Position numbers and translations under genes: made by a program
NCBI GenBank assembly: GCA_020845635.1
Contig: JADLFI010000003.1
Coordinates: forward strand, 1 to 64,000
DNA: 64,000 nucleotides
Reading direction: 5' to 3'
Origin: Bacteroidia bacterium
Lineage (GTDB): Bacteria > Bacteroidota > Bacteroidia > UBA4408
Shown here: positions 46,111 to 55,467 of the stretch, piece by piece
How positions within the stretch are numbered: position 1 is the stretch's first letter
Layout of the letters: each line of letters opens with the position of its first letter
The notes under the pieces: model-generated
Told to the model about the DNA's origin: nothing
Database searches by the model: none
Seen by the model: only the letters and a program-made list of their open reading frames with translations

Positions 46111-46125
46111 CATCAAATAAAATTT

Positions 46126-47337
46126 ATGAAAAACAAATTGGATAGCATTGAAAGTGCTATAGAGGATATAAAGGCCGGAAAAATAATTATTGTTGTAGAT
46201 GATGCCGACCGTGAAAATGAAGGTGATTTTGTTGTTGCCGCTCGTTGTGTAACACCCGAAATTATTAATTTCATGGCTACGCATGGACGTGGTTTGATTT
46301 GTGCTCCATTGATTGAAGACCGATGTGCCGAGCTTAAACTAGACTTAATGGTGAATAATAATAGTGCAGTTTACGAAACTCCATTTACTGTTTCCATTGA
46401 TTTAATTGGCCATGGCTGTACCACAGGTATTTCGGCTCAAGATAGAGCAAAAACAATAAAAGCACTAATTAATAACGAAACACGCCCTGAAGATTTAGGT
46501 CGTCCGGGACACATATTTCCGTTAAAGGGTAAAAGTGGTGGTGTTTTAAGAAGAGCAGGGCATACCGAAGCCGCCATTGATTTAGCACGTTTGGCAGGCT
46601 TTGAGCCTGCAGGAGTTATTGTTGAAATAATGAACGAAGACGGAACCATGGCACGCTTGCCTGATTTGTTCGCTATTGCTGAAAAATTTAATTTTAAAGT
46701 TATATCAATTGAAGATTTAATTAAATATAGAATAGCCCACGAAACACTTATTGAAAAGATAGTAAGTGTTGAAATGCCTACTCAATGGGGTAGTTTTAAA
46801 CTCATAGCCTATAAACAGAAAAATAGTGGACAAGAGCATCTGGCTTTGGTAAAAGGTAGTTGGCATGATGAAGAGCCTGTGTTGGTTAGAGTTCATTCCT
46901 CATGTCTGACCGGAGATATATTTGGTTCTTGCCGTTGCGATTGTGGCCCTCAGTTGCATGCAGCCATGCAAATGGTTGAAAAAGAGGGTAAGGGTGTAAT
47001 TTTGTATATGAATCAGGAAGGGCGTGGAATTGGTTTGCTAAATAAACTAAGAGCCTATAAATTGCAAGAAGAAGGTTTAGATACGGTTGAAGCCAATATA
47101 AAATTAGGATTTAATTCAGATGAAAGAGATTATGGTATAGGTGCGCAAATACTACGTGACCTGGGTGTCAGAAAAATTAAGCTTTTAAGCAATAATCCTA
47201 AAAAGAGAGCAGGATTAATAGGCTACGGGTTAGAGATTGTAGAAAACGTTCCAATTGAGATTACATCTAACAAACACAACGAAAAGTATCTAAAAACCAA
47301 GAAGTATAAAATGGGGCACTCGTTAAAAATAAAATAG
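46126..47337 (+). CDS. ribBA: Bifunctional RibBA (DHBP synthase / GTP cyclohydrolase II)
   Basis: Two first steps of riboflavin synthesis in one protein. The RibB half (1-~200) shows [30 protein letters not shown] and [17 protein letters not shown]. The RibA half (~210-403) has the zinc cysteines in [19 protein letters not shown] and the substrate loop [15 protein letters not shown]. 403 residues is normal. ATG 46126 is preferred to a TTG six codons upstream that overlaps the -7 promoter element. Other rib genes are not in the window. Confidence 0.95.
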   Translation: MKNKLDSIESAIEDIKAGKIIIVVDDADRENEGDFVVAARCVTPEIINFMATHGRGLICAPLIEDRCAELKLDLMVNNNSAVYETPFTVSIDLIGHGCTTGISAQDRAKTIKALINNETRPEDLGRPGHIFPLKGKSGGVLRRAGHTEAAIDLARLAGFEPAGVIVEIMNEDGTMARLPDLFAIAEKFNFKVISIEDLIKYRIAHETLIEKIVSVEMPTQWGSFKLIAYKQKNSGQEHLALVKGSWHDEEPVLVRVHSSCLTGDIFGSCRCDCGPQLHAAMQMVEKEGKGVILYMNQEGRGIGLLNKLRAYKLQEEGLDTVEANIKLGFNSDERDYGIGAQILRDLGVRKIKLLSNNPKKRAGLIGYGLEIVENVPIEITSNKHNEKYLKTKKYKMGHSLKIK

Positions 47338-47463
47338 CCTCAAGTTATTTACAACAGCTCGCAAAATCCTTTTATACAACAAAATGAGCTTGTTTTTAAT
47401 TTCAAGTTTTTATATTTCAAAACTATTGTTTAATATTACTCTTTAAATTAGAAATACTTATTT

Positions 47464-48183
47464 ATGTCTAATGATAAATTTGAGTTTAAACAATTTACCA
47501 TTAATCAATCAGATTGTGCCATGAAAGTGGGTACCGATGCCGTATTGCTGGGTTCATGGGTTGAAATTGGCAATGCTTCCCAAATTTTAGACGTAGGTTG
47601 CGGTACAGGTGTTATTGCTATTATGATGGCTCAAAAAAGCACTTCGGACGTTGTTGCATTAGATATTGATGAAGCAGCATGTAAACAAGCAAAAGAGAAC
47701 ATTAATAACTCGCCTTGGCCTAATAGAGTAAAAGTATATAACGAATCGTTGCAAAATTTTTCTATCATATATAATTCAAAGTTTGATTTAATAGTTAGCA
47801 ACCCTCCCTATTTTATTGATTCCTACAAGTCAACCGAAATGTTGAGAAATCAAGCCCGACATGCCGACCAGTTACCATTTGAGGAATTTATTCAGTGTTC
47901 AATAAAACTATTAAACCCTACAGGAAAAATATGTGTAATTTTACCCACTAAAGAGAGTATCATTTTTAGAGAATTTGCTTCTAATCATCATTTACATCTT
48001 ACCAAAATTACCCACGTAAAAACCAAACATAACAAAGAAGAGAAAAGACAGTTGTTGCAATTTGAGACCGTTTATAAGTCTTGTATTGAGAATACTCTGG
48101 TTATTGAACAAGAAGAGCGTCATTGCTACAGTAACGAATACAAAGAATTAACCAAAGATTTTTATCTTTCATTTAAAAACTAA
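47464..48183 (+). CDS. trmN: tRNA1(Val) adenine-37 N6-methyltransferase (TrmN/YfiC)
   Basis: Class I SAM-dependent methyltransferase, 239 residues. Start FEFKQFTINQSDCAMKVGTD is the family N-terminus; the SAM site is ILDVGCGTGVIAIMMAQ; the amino-methylation motif is IVSNPPYFIDSYKS; RNQARHADQLPFEEFI follows as in YfiC. E. coli YfiC modifies A37 of tRNA1(Val). It sits 127 bp after ribBA and 18 bp before the PNGase-like gene. Confidence 0.9.
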   Translation: MSNDKFEFKQFTINQSDCAMKVGTDAVLLGSWVEIGNASQILDVGCGTGVIAIMMAQKSTSDVVALDIDEAACKQAKENINNSPWPNRVKVYNESLQNFSIIYNSKFDLIVSNPPYFIDSYKSTEMLRNQARHADQLPFEEFIQCSIKLLNPTGKICVILPTKESIIFREFASNHHLHLTKITHVKTKHNKEEKRQLLQFETVYKSCIENTLVIEQEERHCYSNEYKELTKDFYLSFKN

Positions 48184-48201
48184 ATTAATAACTTAAATAT
48201 A

Positions 48202-51200
48202 ATGAATAAATTTATACGATTCTATACCGTTTCATTAATTATTCTACTAAGCCAAACCTTTACATTTGCACAAAACACAGGCGATACAATTAATGTGCAA
48301 ACTTTTACTTTTGGCTCACCGCAAGATGCCTGGTTTGTTTTTCCATCTGACACCATAAGTGTTGAGAAAATACTAATGAAATATACCTTAAAATGTAATC
48401 CTGCACAAAGCCCGGCTTGTGGCGAATGGGATTATTTAACCTATACCTATTTATACGACCATACCGGTTTAACCGACTCGGCAGCTAATACCCAAAATTT
48501 ATTTACTATAAATGGGCAGTCTATACCGCAATTCACTTATACTTTCCAGCCTCAATATCAGCATTTCAATTATTGGCAATATTTCAACAGCTATACCGAT
48601 ACCAGTAATATTCATATTGGCACTATTGGTAATCAATCTTTTCAAAACCATTCTGCCCTGCATAGTTCAAATGCAGTGTCGCGCAGTCAGCATTTATGGA
48701 CTGCTGCCGAGCTCAGTGCTGCAGGATTAAGCGCAGGCTATATTACAGGTTTAAAACTGAATATTATTAATGCAGGTAATTTACTACGTCATTTAACTTT
48801 AAAAATAGCATCAACCACCAATAACGATTTAGATGTTAATTCTCTTATCAATACCGGATTTATTACAACATACAGTGCCAATAAGCAATTAAGCAATGGC
48901 TTAAACGACTTTATTTTTACTGCACCATTTTTTTGGGACGGCACCTCAAATTTGGTTCTTGATATGAGTTTTGAGAACTTAAATAATGGAACTGATCAAA
49001 TTATAGAAGCCAGTGAGGCCAACGGAGTAAAAAGTATTTACAGCAAACAAAATGATTTATGTATTTCAGCAAATCCTACCGGAACAGTTAATATTCCAAT
49101 TAATAACAGCATAGCTTCGCTCGACACTTTTGTAACTGTAAGCTTGTGGGCCTATGGTGATCCTAACAATCAACCTTCCAATGGAACAGGTTTTGAGGCG
49201 CTTGATGGGCAGGGCAATAGAGTATTAAATACACATATTCCGTGGTCAGACAGTCAGGTTTACTGGGATGCCGGTTTTTCGGGAACCACATACGACCGCA
49301 TTAATAAATCTGCTACAAGTTCTGAAATTAAAGGCCAATGGAATTTCTGGACTTTCACAAAGAATGCAGCTACAGGCTCTATGAAAATATATTTGAATGG
49401 TAACTTATGGCACTCGGGAACAGGAAAAACAAAAATAATAAGCAATATTCAACAATTTAAAATAGCAAGTATGGTAAATACCAACAATACTTATGCGGGT
49501 AAAATTGACAATTTTGCAGTGTTCAACAAAGAACTTAGCCAATCTGAGATACAGAGTATTATGTATCAACCAATAGATACAAATAATTCGCTATATAACC
49601 ATTTGGCTGTATATTATTTGTTTAACAACGGGGGCAGCTTTGCACAAGATTACGCCCCAGGTAATCACCCCCCGGGCTTTTTACAAAATGTAAATACTTT
49701 TCCCAAAAATCCCGCAGAGCTTAATTTTTATTTTATGGCCGACAGTCTGCGTCCAAATGTAAGTTTTGTACAAGGTGTTTTTACCGTTCAAAGCGATTCT
49801 ATATTAGTTAATGATTCTGTTTATGTTGCACCGGTGCAAATATTAACCTACCAAAACAATGGTACGCCAACCACTCCGGTTGATACAATTTGGGCATGGC
49901 CTCTACATTATTATAATTATGTATATGATGTCAATGGAAATGCCATTGATTCCACCATGTCATTAGCTGTAGATACATTGTTTAACGGCACTTTTACTTA
50001 TTATAATTATTTTCCGCAAGTTATACGTTATGAGCTGGCTCGTTATATTACTCCTTATGGTAATGGGCTTAGCCTTGGTAATGGCTGGACATGGACTTTT
50101 GATGTAAGTGATTATCGCACTTTGTTGCACGATAGCGTTCATTTGGCTGCCGGAAATTGGCAAGAGTTGTTAGATATGAAATTTGAATTTATTATAGGAA
50201 CACCGCCAAGGGATATAATAAGTATTCAGAATATATATAGTGGCTCTTACGATTATGGAAATGCCAACAATCCTATTGAAAACCATTTGCAACCGGTTAA
50301 AATTAAAATTCCATCAAATGCTGTAACTGCCCGTTGGAAAAGCCGTATAACAGGACACGGCATGGATACGCCTGAAAACTGTGCCGAATTTTGTCCTAAA
50401 ACGCATTATTTTAAAGTGAATGGAATTCAACAATTTTCGCAACTTGTATGGCGAGATAATTGTGATGTAAATCCACTATACCCGCAAGGAGGTACTTGGG
50501 TTTACGACCGTTCTAATTGGTGTCCGGGAGCCGAAGTGTGGACTTACAATTTTGAATTAACTCCTTTTATTACTCCGGGCGATTCAATTACCCTTGACCA
50601 TGATGCACAGCCATATACCAATACCGGTGGTTGGGATTATTATCAAATAGAAGACCAAATTGTAACCTATGGTTCGCCTAATTTTACCAACGATGCAGCA
50701 CTAGAAGTTATTTACTCGCCAAGCAACGATCAAATGTATCAGCGCTTTAATACTATTTGTACAAACCCTAAAATAAGAATAAAGAATAATGGCTCAAATA
50801 ATTTAACCTCATTAACCATTACCTATGGTATTGTGGGAGCAACTCCATCGGTATATCAGTGGACAGGTAACTTAAAATTTGAAGAAACACAAGATGTAAC
50901 TTTAGGAAATTTTAATTGGATGCAAGGGGCAGACAAATTTATGGTTTCTATTAGCAGTCCTAACGGAGTAGCTGATGAATATATTTACAATAATACCATT
51001 ACGAGTAAGTATAATTACCCTCCCGTTATGCCGAAAGATTTTATTGTTACCTGTAAAACTAATCTCCAACCATGGGAAAATGAGTATTCATTAAAAGATG
51101 CAGCAGGCAATATAATTTTTGAAAGAAACAATTTAGCTGCTAACACTATATACCGAGACACTGTACATTTAAGCGATGGTTGTTATGAGATTAGATTGAC

Positions 51201-51633
51201 CGATAGCGGAGAAGATGGATTATCATTCTGGGCAAACTCATCGCAAGGCACCGGGTATTTTAGATTTAACAATATTAACGGTGGTATGCTAAAAAGTTTT
51301 GGAGCCGATTTTGGTGGCGAAATTTATTTACAATTTACTGTAGGCCTTACCAATAACCTAGATGAATATGTGTTTGAAAAAAATCAAGTTCTTCATGCTT
51401 TTCCTAACCCAAGTAACGGTAAATTGTATGTAACTATGGATTTCCCGGAAAATTCAAGTGGCGTATTAAACATTGTGGATATGTTGGGCAAAAACGTATA
51501 TCAATATGAAATAAAATCAAAAACTGCCGATTTCATTGAAGTTGATATGAGCAATTTGCAGTCGGGCGTTTATCAGGTTATTTTAAACAGCAATAGCGGA
51601 ACAAGTTACATGAAGGTAGTATTGCAGAAGTAA
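48202..51633 (+). CDS. Giant PNGase F-like glycosidase with LamG-like insert and T9SS domain
   Basis: 1143 residues, T9SS-secreted. Signal peptide ends LSQTFTFAQ (~24). The first PNGase F strands appear at 30-85 with CNPAQSPACGEWDYLTYTYL (Asp77 matches catalytic D60 of PNGase F). About 525 residues are then inserted, including a LamG-like domain near 300-460 (VTVSLWAYGD, WNFWTFTKN, KIDNFAVFNKELSQSEI). The fold resumes at 610 with YELARYITPY and FDVSDYRTLL, then ITGHGMDTPENCAEFC (Glu729 matches E206) and DRSNWCPG. The six PNGase F disulfide cysteines have counterparts; E118 has no obvious one. A ~90-residue domain and a Por sorting domain (FPNPSNGKLYVTMDF...) close the protein. Likely releases N-glycans from glycoproteins. 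Confidence 0.85.
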   Translation: MNKFIRFYTVSLIILLSQTFTFAQNTGDTINVQTFTFGSPQDAWFVFPSDTISVEKILMKYTLKCNPAQSPACGEWDYLTYTYLYDHTGLTDSAANTQNLFTINGQSIPQFTYTFQPQYQHFNYWQYFNSYTDTSNIHIGTIGNQSFQNHSALHSSNAVSRSQHLWTAAELSAAGLSAGYITGLKLNIINAGNLLRHLTLKIASTTNNDLDVNSLINTGFITTYSANKQLSNGLNDFIFTAPFFWDGTSNLVLDMSFENLNNGTDQIIEASEANGVKSIYSKQNDLCISANPTGTVNIPINNSIASLDTFVTVSLWAYGDPNNQPSNGTGFEALDGQGNRVLNTHIPWSDSQVYWDAGFSGTTYDRINKSATSSEIKGQWNFWTFTKNAATGSMKIYLNGNLWHSGTGKTKIISNIQQFKIASMVNTNNTYAGKIDNFAVFNKELSQSEIQSIMYQPIDTNNSLYNHLAVYYLFNNGGSFAQDYAPGNHPPGFLQNVNTFPKNPAELNFYFMADSLRPNVSFVQGVFTVQSDSILVNDSVYVAPVQILTYQNNGTPTTPVDTIWAWPLHYYNYVYDVNGNAIDSTMSLAVDTLFNGTFTYYNYFPQVIRYELARYITPYGNGLSLGNGWTWTFDVSDYRTLLHDSVHLAAGNWQELLDMKFEFIIGTPPRDIISIQNIYSGSYDYGNANNPIENHLQPVKIKIPSNAVTARWKSRITGHGMDTPENCAEFCPKTHYFKVNGIQQFSQLVWRDNCDVNPLYPQGGTWVYDRSNWCPGAEVWTYNFELTPFITPGDSITLDHDAQPYTNTGGWDYYQIEDQIVTYGSPNFTNDAALEVIYSPSNDQMYQRFNTICTNPKIRIKNNGSNNLTSLTITYGIVGATPSVYQWTGNLKFEETQDVTLGNFNWMQGADKFMVSISSPNGVADEYIYNNTITSKYNYPPVMPKDFIVTCKTNLQPWENEYSLKDAAGNIIFERNNLAANTIYRDTVHLSDGCYEIRLTDSGEDGLSFWANSSQGTGYFRFNNINGGMLKSFGADFGGEIYLQFTVGLTNNLDEYVFEKNQVLHAFPNPSNGKLYVTMDFPENSSGVLNIVDMLGKNVYQYEIKSKTADFIEVDMSNLQSGVYQVILNSNSGTSYMKVVLQK

Positions 51634-52084
51634 GAAAAGCTAAGTGTAATTTTTACCTTCATGGCATAGAAACTTTTTCATATATTTTATGCTAAACTCC
51701 TTTGTTTGTAGAACCTGAATTATAAAATATAACCCTATGCAAAAAAGTGAGTTTCAAAGGGTATATTAATTATTTTATATATACCTCCTAAAAGGTAATA
51801 TACCTAATGAATAAATATGCCTAACTCATCTATGGAATTAAAATTGGATGAGCCTTTTGCTCATAATTTTTCAAATTAGTCAATAAGTAAAACAAGAAAT
51901 AATTCAAAAATATTAGACAAATTATTTATTTGCCATACTATCAGGTATCATGCAATAGGTATAAGCTATTCATTTACTTGAATACAACTTAACAGTATGT
52001 TTGACAAACAAAACTTTCACTTTGCAAGTACATTTTACAAGCTGCTATTGTTATTTTGTTTACTTTGCAAAGAATTTCAACAAA
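51634..52084. other. Intergenic region, nothing recognised
   Basis: 451 bp, AT-rich. No clear terminator after the PNGase-like gene and no RNA gene. A near-match -7 sequence (TTACTTTG) about 20 bp before the ydcF-like ATG could start that transcript. In-frame TTG extensions of that gene into this region are considered spurious. Confidence 0.45.
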
Positions 52085-52849
52085 ATGTTTTTCTGGCTCT
52101 CAAAGATACTTAGCTTTTTAATAGCACCTCTAACATGGATATATATATGCCTGTTATTAGCCTTATTTTTAAGAAAAAACAAATTAAAAAAGTATTTTCT
52201 AATTGCTTCGGTTGCACTCTTTTTTATTTTTACAAATGCCTACATTTCCAACTTTGTTTTACATGCTTGGGAAACTCAGGCAGTACCTATGAAATCGTTA
52301 AACAAAAACTACGAAGCAGCCATCGTATTAGGCGGTGTATCGTTTTGGGATCATGAAATTAATCGTATTCAGTTTGGGCGTAGCAGCGACCGTGTATTTC
52401 AAGCTCTTGAGCTTTATCATTTAGGTTATGTAAAAAAAATAATATTGGTGGGAGGCTCAGGAAGTATAAACTATCCTGAAGACAAAGAATCGATTGAAAT
52501 AAAAGATTACTTAATGAATTTAGGCTATAAGAGCGAGGATATTATTATAGAATCACAATCGAGAAATACACATGAAAATGCAAAATATACCAAGCAGGTT
52601 ATAGATTCATTGGGAATGAAAGGCCCATATATTATGGTAACCTCCGGTTTTCACATGAAAAGAGCACAACTATGTTTTCAGAAGTATGGCATTGAATCAA
52701 CACCTTACAGCACCGACAGGTATAGTGGTGAACTTATTTTTGACCCCGGTAAAATATTTATTCCGAACACCGGAAGTATTCAAGCCTGGGATGTGTATTT
52801 ACATGAAATTTTAGGCCTTATTATTTATTACTTTAAAGGCTATATTTAG
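52085..52849 (+). CDS. YdcF/ElyC-type DUF218 membrane protein
   Basis: 254 residues from ATG 52085: two N-terminal membrane helices (ILSFLIAPLTWIYICLLLAL and YFLIASVALFFIFTNAYI), then the DUF218 domain with AAIVLGGVSFW, IILVGGSGSINYPED, IESQSRNTHENAKYT and YIMVTSGFHMKRAQLCF. ElyC and SanA of this family affect envelope integrity and peptidoglycan or enterobacterial common antigen assembly. The exact reaction is unknown. A 28-codon in-frame TTG extension was rejected because the ATG leads straight into the membrane helix. Stop overlaps by 4 nt the converging GDPD stop. Confidence 0.88.
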   Translation: MFFWLSKILSFLIAPLTWIYICLLLALFLRKNKLKKYFLIASVALFFIFTNAYISNFVLHAWETQAVPMKSLNKNYEAAIVLGGVSFWDHEINRIQFGRSSDRVFQALELYHLGYVKKIILVGGSGSINYPEDKESIEIKDYLMNLGYKSEDIIIESQSRNTHENAKYTKQVIDSLGMKGPYIMVTSGFHMKRAQLCFQKYGIESTPYSTDRYSGELIFDPGKIFIPNTGSIQAWDVYLHEILGLIIYYFKGYI

Positions 52850-53700
52850 TAGGCTCGAAAGCAGGCCTCTACCCTATCGGGATAATCAGTAATAATAGTA
52901 TTTACACGATAATCAATCATTCTTCTTATATCTTCAATTTCATTTACGGTAAATACAAATACTTTTATACTCTCTTTGTGCAGTTTTATGATGTCCTCTA
53001 ATTTTATTTTTCGAAAATCAATACCTATTATTTCGGGCTTAAACCCCAATTCATTAATATGTTCAAAAGGCGATATTTCATCTTCAATTAGCAAAGAAAC
53101 TGGAACGGTAGTGTTTATATTTCTAATTTCGCGCAACATTGCCTTATCAAATGATTGAATAATTACTTTTTGACCTATTCCTAAATTAAGAATGCTTTGT
53201 AAAACCAAAGAAGCATACGTTTTATAATCAGGTTGTGCAATTCCGGATAATTGGTTATCACATTTAATCTCTATGTTATAACTTACAACTTTTAGTTGTT
53301 TGTTCTTCACTTCATTCTCTATCAAGTCAACTACTTCACTAAGTAAAGGAATATAAGAAGCAATGTTTCGTTGAAATGGGAAACGGGGTTGTGAAATTAA
53401 GCCTGTTTTGAGTTGTTCAATTTCCTTATATTCCATTTGATAAAAATACATCTTATTATGATGTTCAATACGCGAGCCATCATGATTTAAGCATAAATCG
53501 GGATTGACATACAAATCGTGTGTAACAATTATTTGATTATCGGCAGTTATAACTATGTCCATTTCAACCGCTTCTATATTAAAATTTAAGGCATATAGAA
53601 ATCCTTCAACAGAATTTTCAGGAAAATAGCCATGACAACCTCTATGACCGTGTATGGTAGGTTTTTTATTACTTAACACAATATATTTATATTTGCGCAT
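52846..53700 (-). CDS. Glycerophosphodiester phosphodiesterase
   Basis: 284 residues, GDPD family, hydrolysing glycerophosphodiesters to glycerol-3-phosphate and an alcohol. Catalytic block IHGHRGCHGYFPENSVEGF (HRG...PEN), AVEMDIVITADNQIIVTHD (metal ligands and second His), then IEIKCDNQ, VIIQSFDKAMLREI and FVFTVNEIEDI with VNTIITDYPDR. ATG 53700 is used; an upstream in-frame start would extend the protein across the divergent promoter. No signal peptide, so cytoplasmic. Divergent from the DUF1015 gene with only 16 bp between starts. Confidence 0.92.
   Translation of the reverse strand: MRKYKYIVLSNKKPTIHGHRGCHGYFPENSVEGFLYALNFNIEAVEMDIVITADNQIIVTHDLYVNPDLCLNHDGSRIEHHNKMYFYQMEYKEIEQLKTGLISQPRFPFQRNIASYIPLLSEVVDLIENEVKNKQLKVVSYNIEIKCDNQLSGIAQPDYKTYASLVLQSILNLGIGQKVIIQSFDKAMLREIRNINTTVPVSLLIEDEISPFEHINELGFKPEIIGIDFRKIKLEDIIKLHKESIKVFVFTVNEIEDIRRMIDYRVNTIITDYPDRVEACFRAY
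53688..53695 (+). promoter_or_regulatory. -7 element (TATATTTG) inside the GDPD 5' end
   Basis: TATATTTG on the plus strand is 22 bp upstream of the DUF1015 ATG at 53717 and overlaps the first codons of the divergent GDPD gene. Confidence 0.55.
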
Positions 53701-53716
53701 AAAAATAATAAAATTA

Positions 53717-54967
53717 ATGGCTACTGTAAAACCATTTATAGCACTATTACCGGCAAAAGACAAAGTACATTTAGTAGCAAGCAAAAGTGTAGATTCATAC
53801 AACAGTTTTGAGATAAAATATAAAATTCAATCCAATCCTTATACTTTTCTGCGCATCATCAAACCTGAGTTTAATCAAACAAAAAAAAGCCGACCAAACT
53901 CACCCGAATTACTCAAGAAAATAAAAAGTAAGTTTTTGAGTTTTATAGAAGAAGATATTTTTCAGTTACAGCAAAAGCCTGCCTTTTACGTTTACCAACA
54001 AACAAAAGATAATCACAGCTATACGGGTATTATCGGTTTGTCATCTATTGATGATTATTTTAATGGGAAAATTAAAATACATGAACAAACCCTTACCAAT
54101 CGTGAGGAGAAATTAATGCATTATCTTGAAGTGTGTGATTTTAATTCCGAGCCAATACTGATGTGTCATCCGGAAAATAAAATAATTGATGATGTTATTA
54201 AAAATACCATCAATCATATTCCTTATTTTGATTATACTACTTCCGATTGCGTAAGACATAAACTATGGCAAGTAACAGATACCAATACGGTAAAGATGAT
54301 AGAAAAAGGATTTGGCGAAGTGGGCAACATTTATATTGCCGATGGGCATCACCGATCGGCCTCTTCATCGCTATTGGGAAAGTATAAACGATTGCAAAAC
54401 CCCAATTATACAGGAAAAGAGCCTTTTAATTATTTTCTTTGTGCCTACTTTTCTGAATCGCAATTAAAGATTTACGATTTTAACAGAGTAATCAGTGATT
54501 TGAATAACTTATATGAACTTGAATTTATTGAAAAATTAAAAGAGAAGTTTGAGGTAATTGACAGAGGTTATGAAACCTTTAAGCCTACAAAATTGCACAG
54601 CATGAGCATGTATTTAGCAGGAAAATGGTTCGAATTAAATGTAAAGTCTGAATTCATTGATGATAGTAATCCGGTAAGCTCAATTGATGCGGCTTTACTT
54701 TCGGAATATATTTTATCCTCTATTTTAGGGATACATGATTTAAAAACCGACAAAAGGGTTGTTTTTGTGAATGGCACTAAAGGAATGGAAGAATTAAAAA
54801 ATCATGTTGATGGGGGTAAGATGAAAGTGGCTTTTGGTCTTTACCCTGTTTCGATGGAGCAACTAAAAAGAATTGCCGACAACAATTGTATTATGCCGCC
54901 AAAGAGTACTTATATTGAACCTAAGTTACGTAGCGGTTTGGTTATTTATTCTTTATCACACAGTTAA
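53717..54967 (+). CDS. DUF1015 family protein
   Basis: 416 residues from ATG 53717, whose N-terminus ATVKPFIALLPAKDKVHLVA has the usual DUF1015 start ('KPF.a.rP'). Other family marks are the YVYQQTKDNHSYTGIIGLSS strand, IYIADGHHRSASSSLLGKYK (the best conserved block) and FVNGTKGMEELKNHVDGG. In Bacteroidota I recall it next to serine-synthesis genes, but none are adjacent here. Function unproven. It starts a run of five closely spaced genes ending with a histidine kinase. Confidence 0.9.
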   Translation: MATVKPFIALLPAKDKVHLVASKSVDSYNSFEIKYKIQSNPYTFLRIIKPEFNQTKKSRPNSPELLKKIKSKFLSFIEEDIFQLQQKPAFYVYQQTKDNHSYTGIIGLSSIDDYFNGKIKIHEQTLTNREEKLMHYLEVCDFNSEPILMCHPENKIIDDVIKNTINHIPYFDYTTSDCVRHKLWQVTDTNTVKMIEKGFGEVGNIYIADGHHRSASSSLLGKYKRLQNPNYTGKEPFNYFLCAYFSESQLKIYDFNRVISDLNNLYELEFIEKLKEKFEVIDRGYETFKPTKLHSMSMYLAGKWFELNVKSEFIDDSNPVSSIDAALLSEYILSSILGIHDLKTDKRVVFVNGTKGMEELKNHVDGGKMKVAFGLYPVSMEQLKRIADNNCIMPPKSTYIEPKLRSGLVIYSLSHS

Positions 54968-54972
54968 ATTTT

Positions 54973-55464
54973 ATGAAAGTTAACAAAACTAAACATGGTT
55001 TAATTACAGGGCTATTCTGTGGGGTTTGGATTTTAGGTGCCGACTTGCTTAAACTTAATGACGCCTTAGGGCGCTATCTAATATTATCTTGCCTGATTTT
55101 TATTTTTGGAGGAATATTTTGGGCAATATTTGATACCCGAAGAAGTATAGGTGGTGAAATTGAGTTTAAAGAAGCATTAAAAACAGGTATCTCCACGGGG
55201 GTGTTAAGTGCTATCATTTTTTCGGGTGTATTGTTTATCCATTATAAATATATGGTTCCTGATTTTGCCGATGCAATTATGATTGAAGTAAAAGAAAAAC
55301 TAATAAACAGTGGCAAAAGCGGGGAAGAACTGGAACAAGCTTTAGCCATGTTTAGACAAGATTTTACACCTACCGGACAAGCCGGAAAAACCTTGTTGGT
55401 AAGTATTTTTTTGAGTTTGTTTTTTGCTGCAATTAATGCACTAATTTTGTGTAAAAAGGATTAA
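54973..55464 (+). CDS. DUF4199 membrane protein
   Basis: 163 residues with about four transmembrane segments: GLITGLFCGVWILGADLL, YLILSCLIFIFGGIFWAIFD, a helix at TGVLSAIIFSGVLFIHY and a C-terminal one, LLVSIFLSLFFAAINALIL. The conserved loop with Glu/Lys (RRSIGGEIEFKEALKTG) is typical of DUF4199. Bacteroidota DUF4199 genes, as I recall, often precede glycosyltransferase or polysaccharide genes, as here. Function unknown. It starts 5 bp after the DUF1015 stop. Confidence 0.85.
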   Translation: MKVNKTKHGLITGLFCGVWILGADLLKLNDALGRYLILSCLIFIFGGIFWAIFDTRRSIGGEIEFKEALKTGISTGVLSAIIFSGVLFIHYKYMVPDFADAIMIEVKEKLINSGKSGEELEQALAMFRQDFTPTGQAGKTLLVSIFLSLFFAAINALILCKKD

Positions 55465-55467
55465 TTT

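Larger units (their letters stand above)
45801..46125. other. Divergent intergenic region, lipoprotein/ribBA
   Basis: 325 bp with a promoter toward each side (described separately). The ribBA -7 element is only 15 bp from its ATG, so no FMN riboswitch can lie in the transcript. Nothing else recognised. Confidence 0.55.

Noticed and set aside
45801..46125. Possible FMN riboswitch before ribBA
   Set aside because: The -7 element lies 15 bp from the start codon and no RFN-like conserved blocks are visible.
52001..52084. 28-codon TTG-initiated extension of the YdcF-like protein
   Set aside because: The ATG at 52085 leads directly into the first membrane helix, and the extension overlaps the probable promoter.
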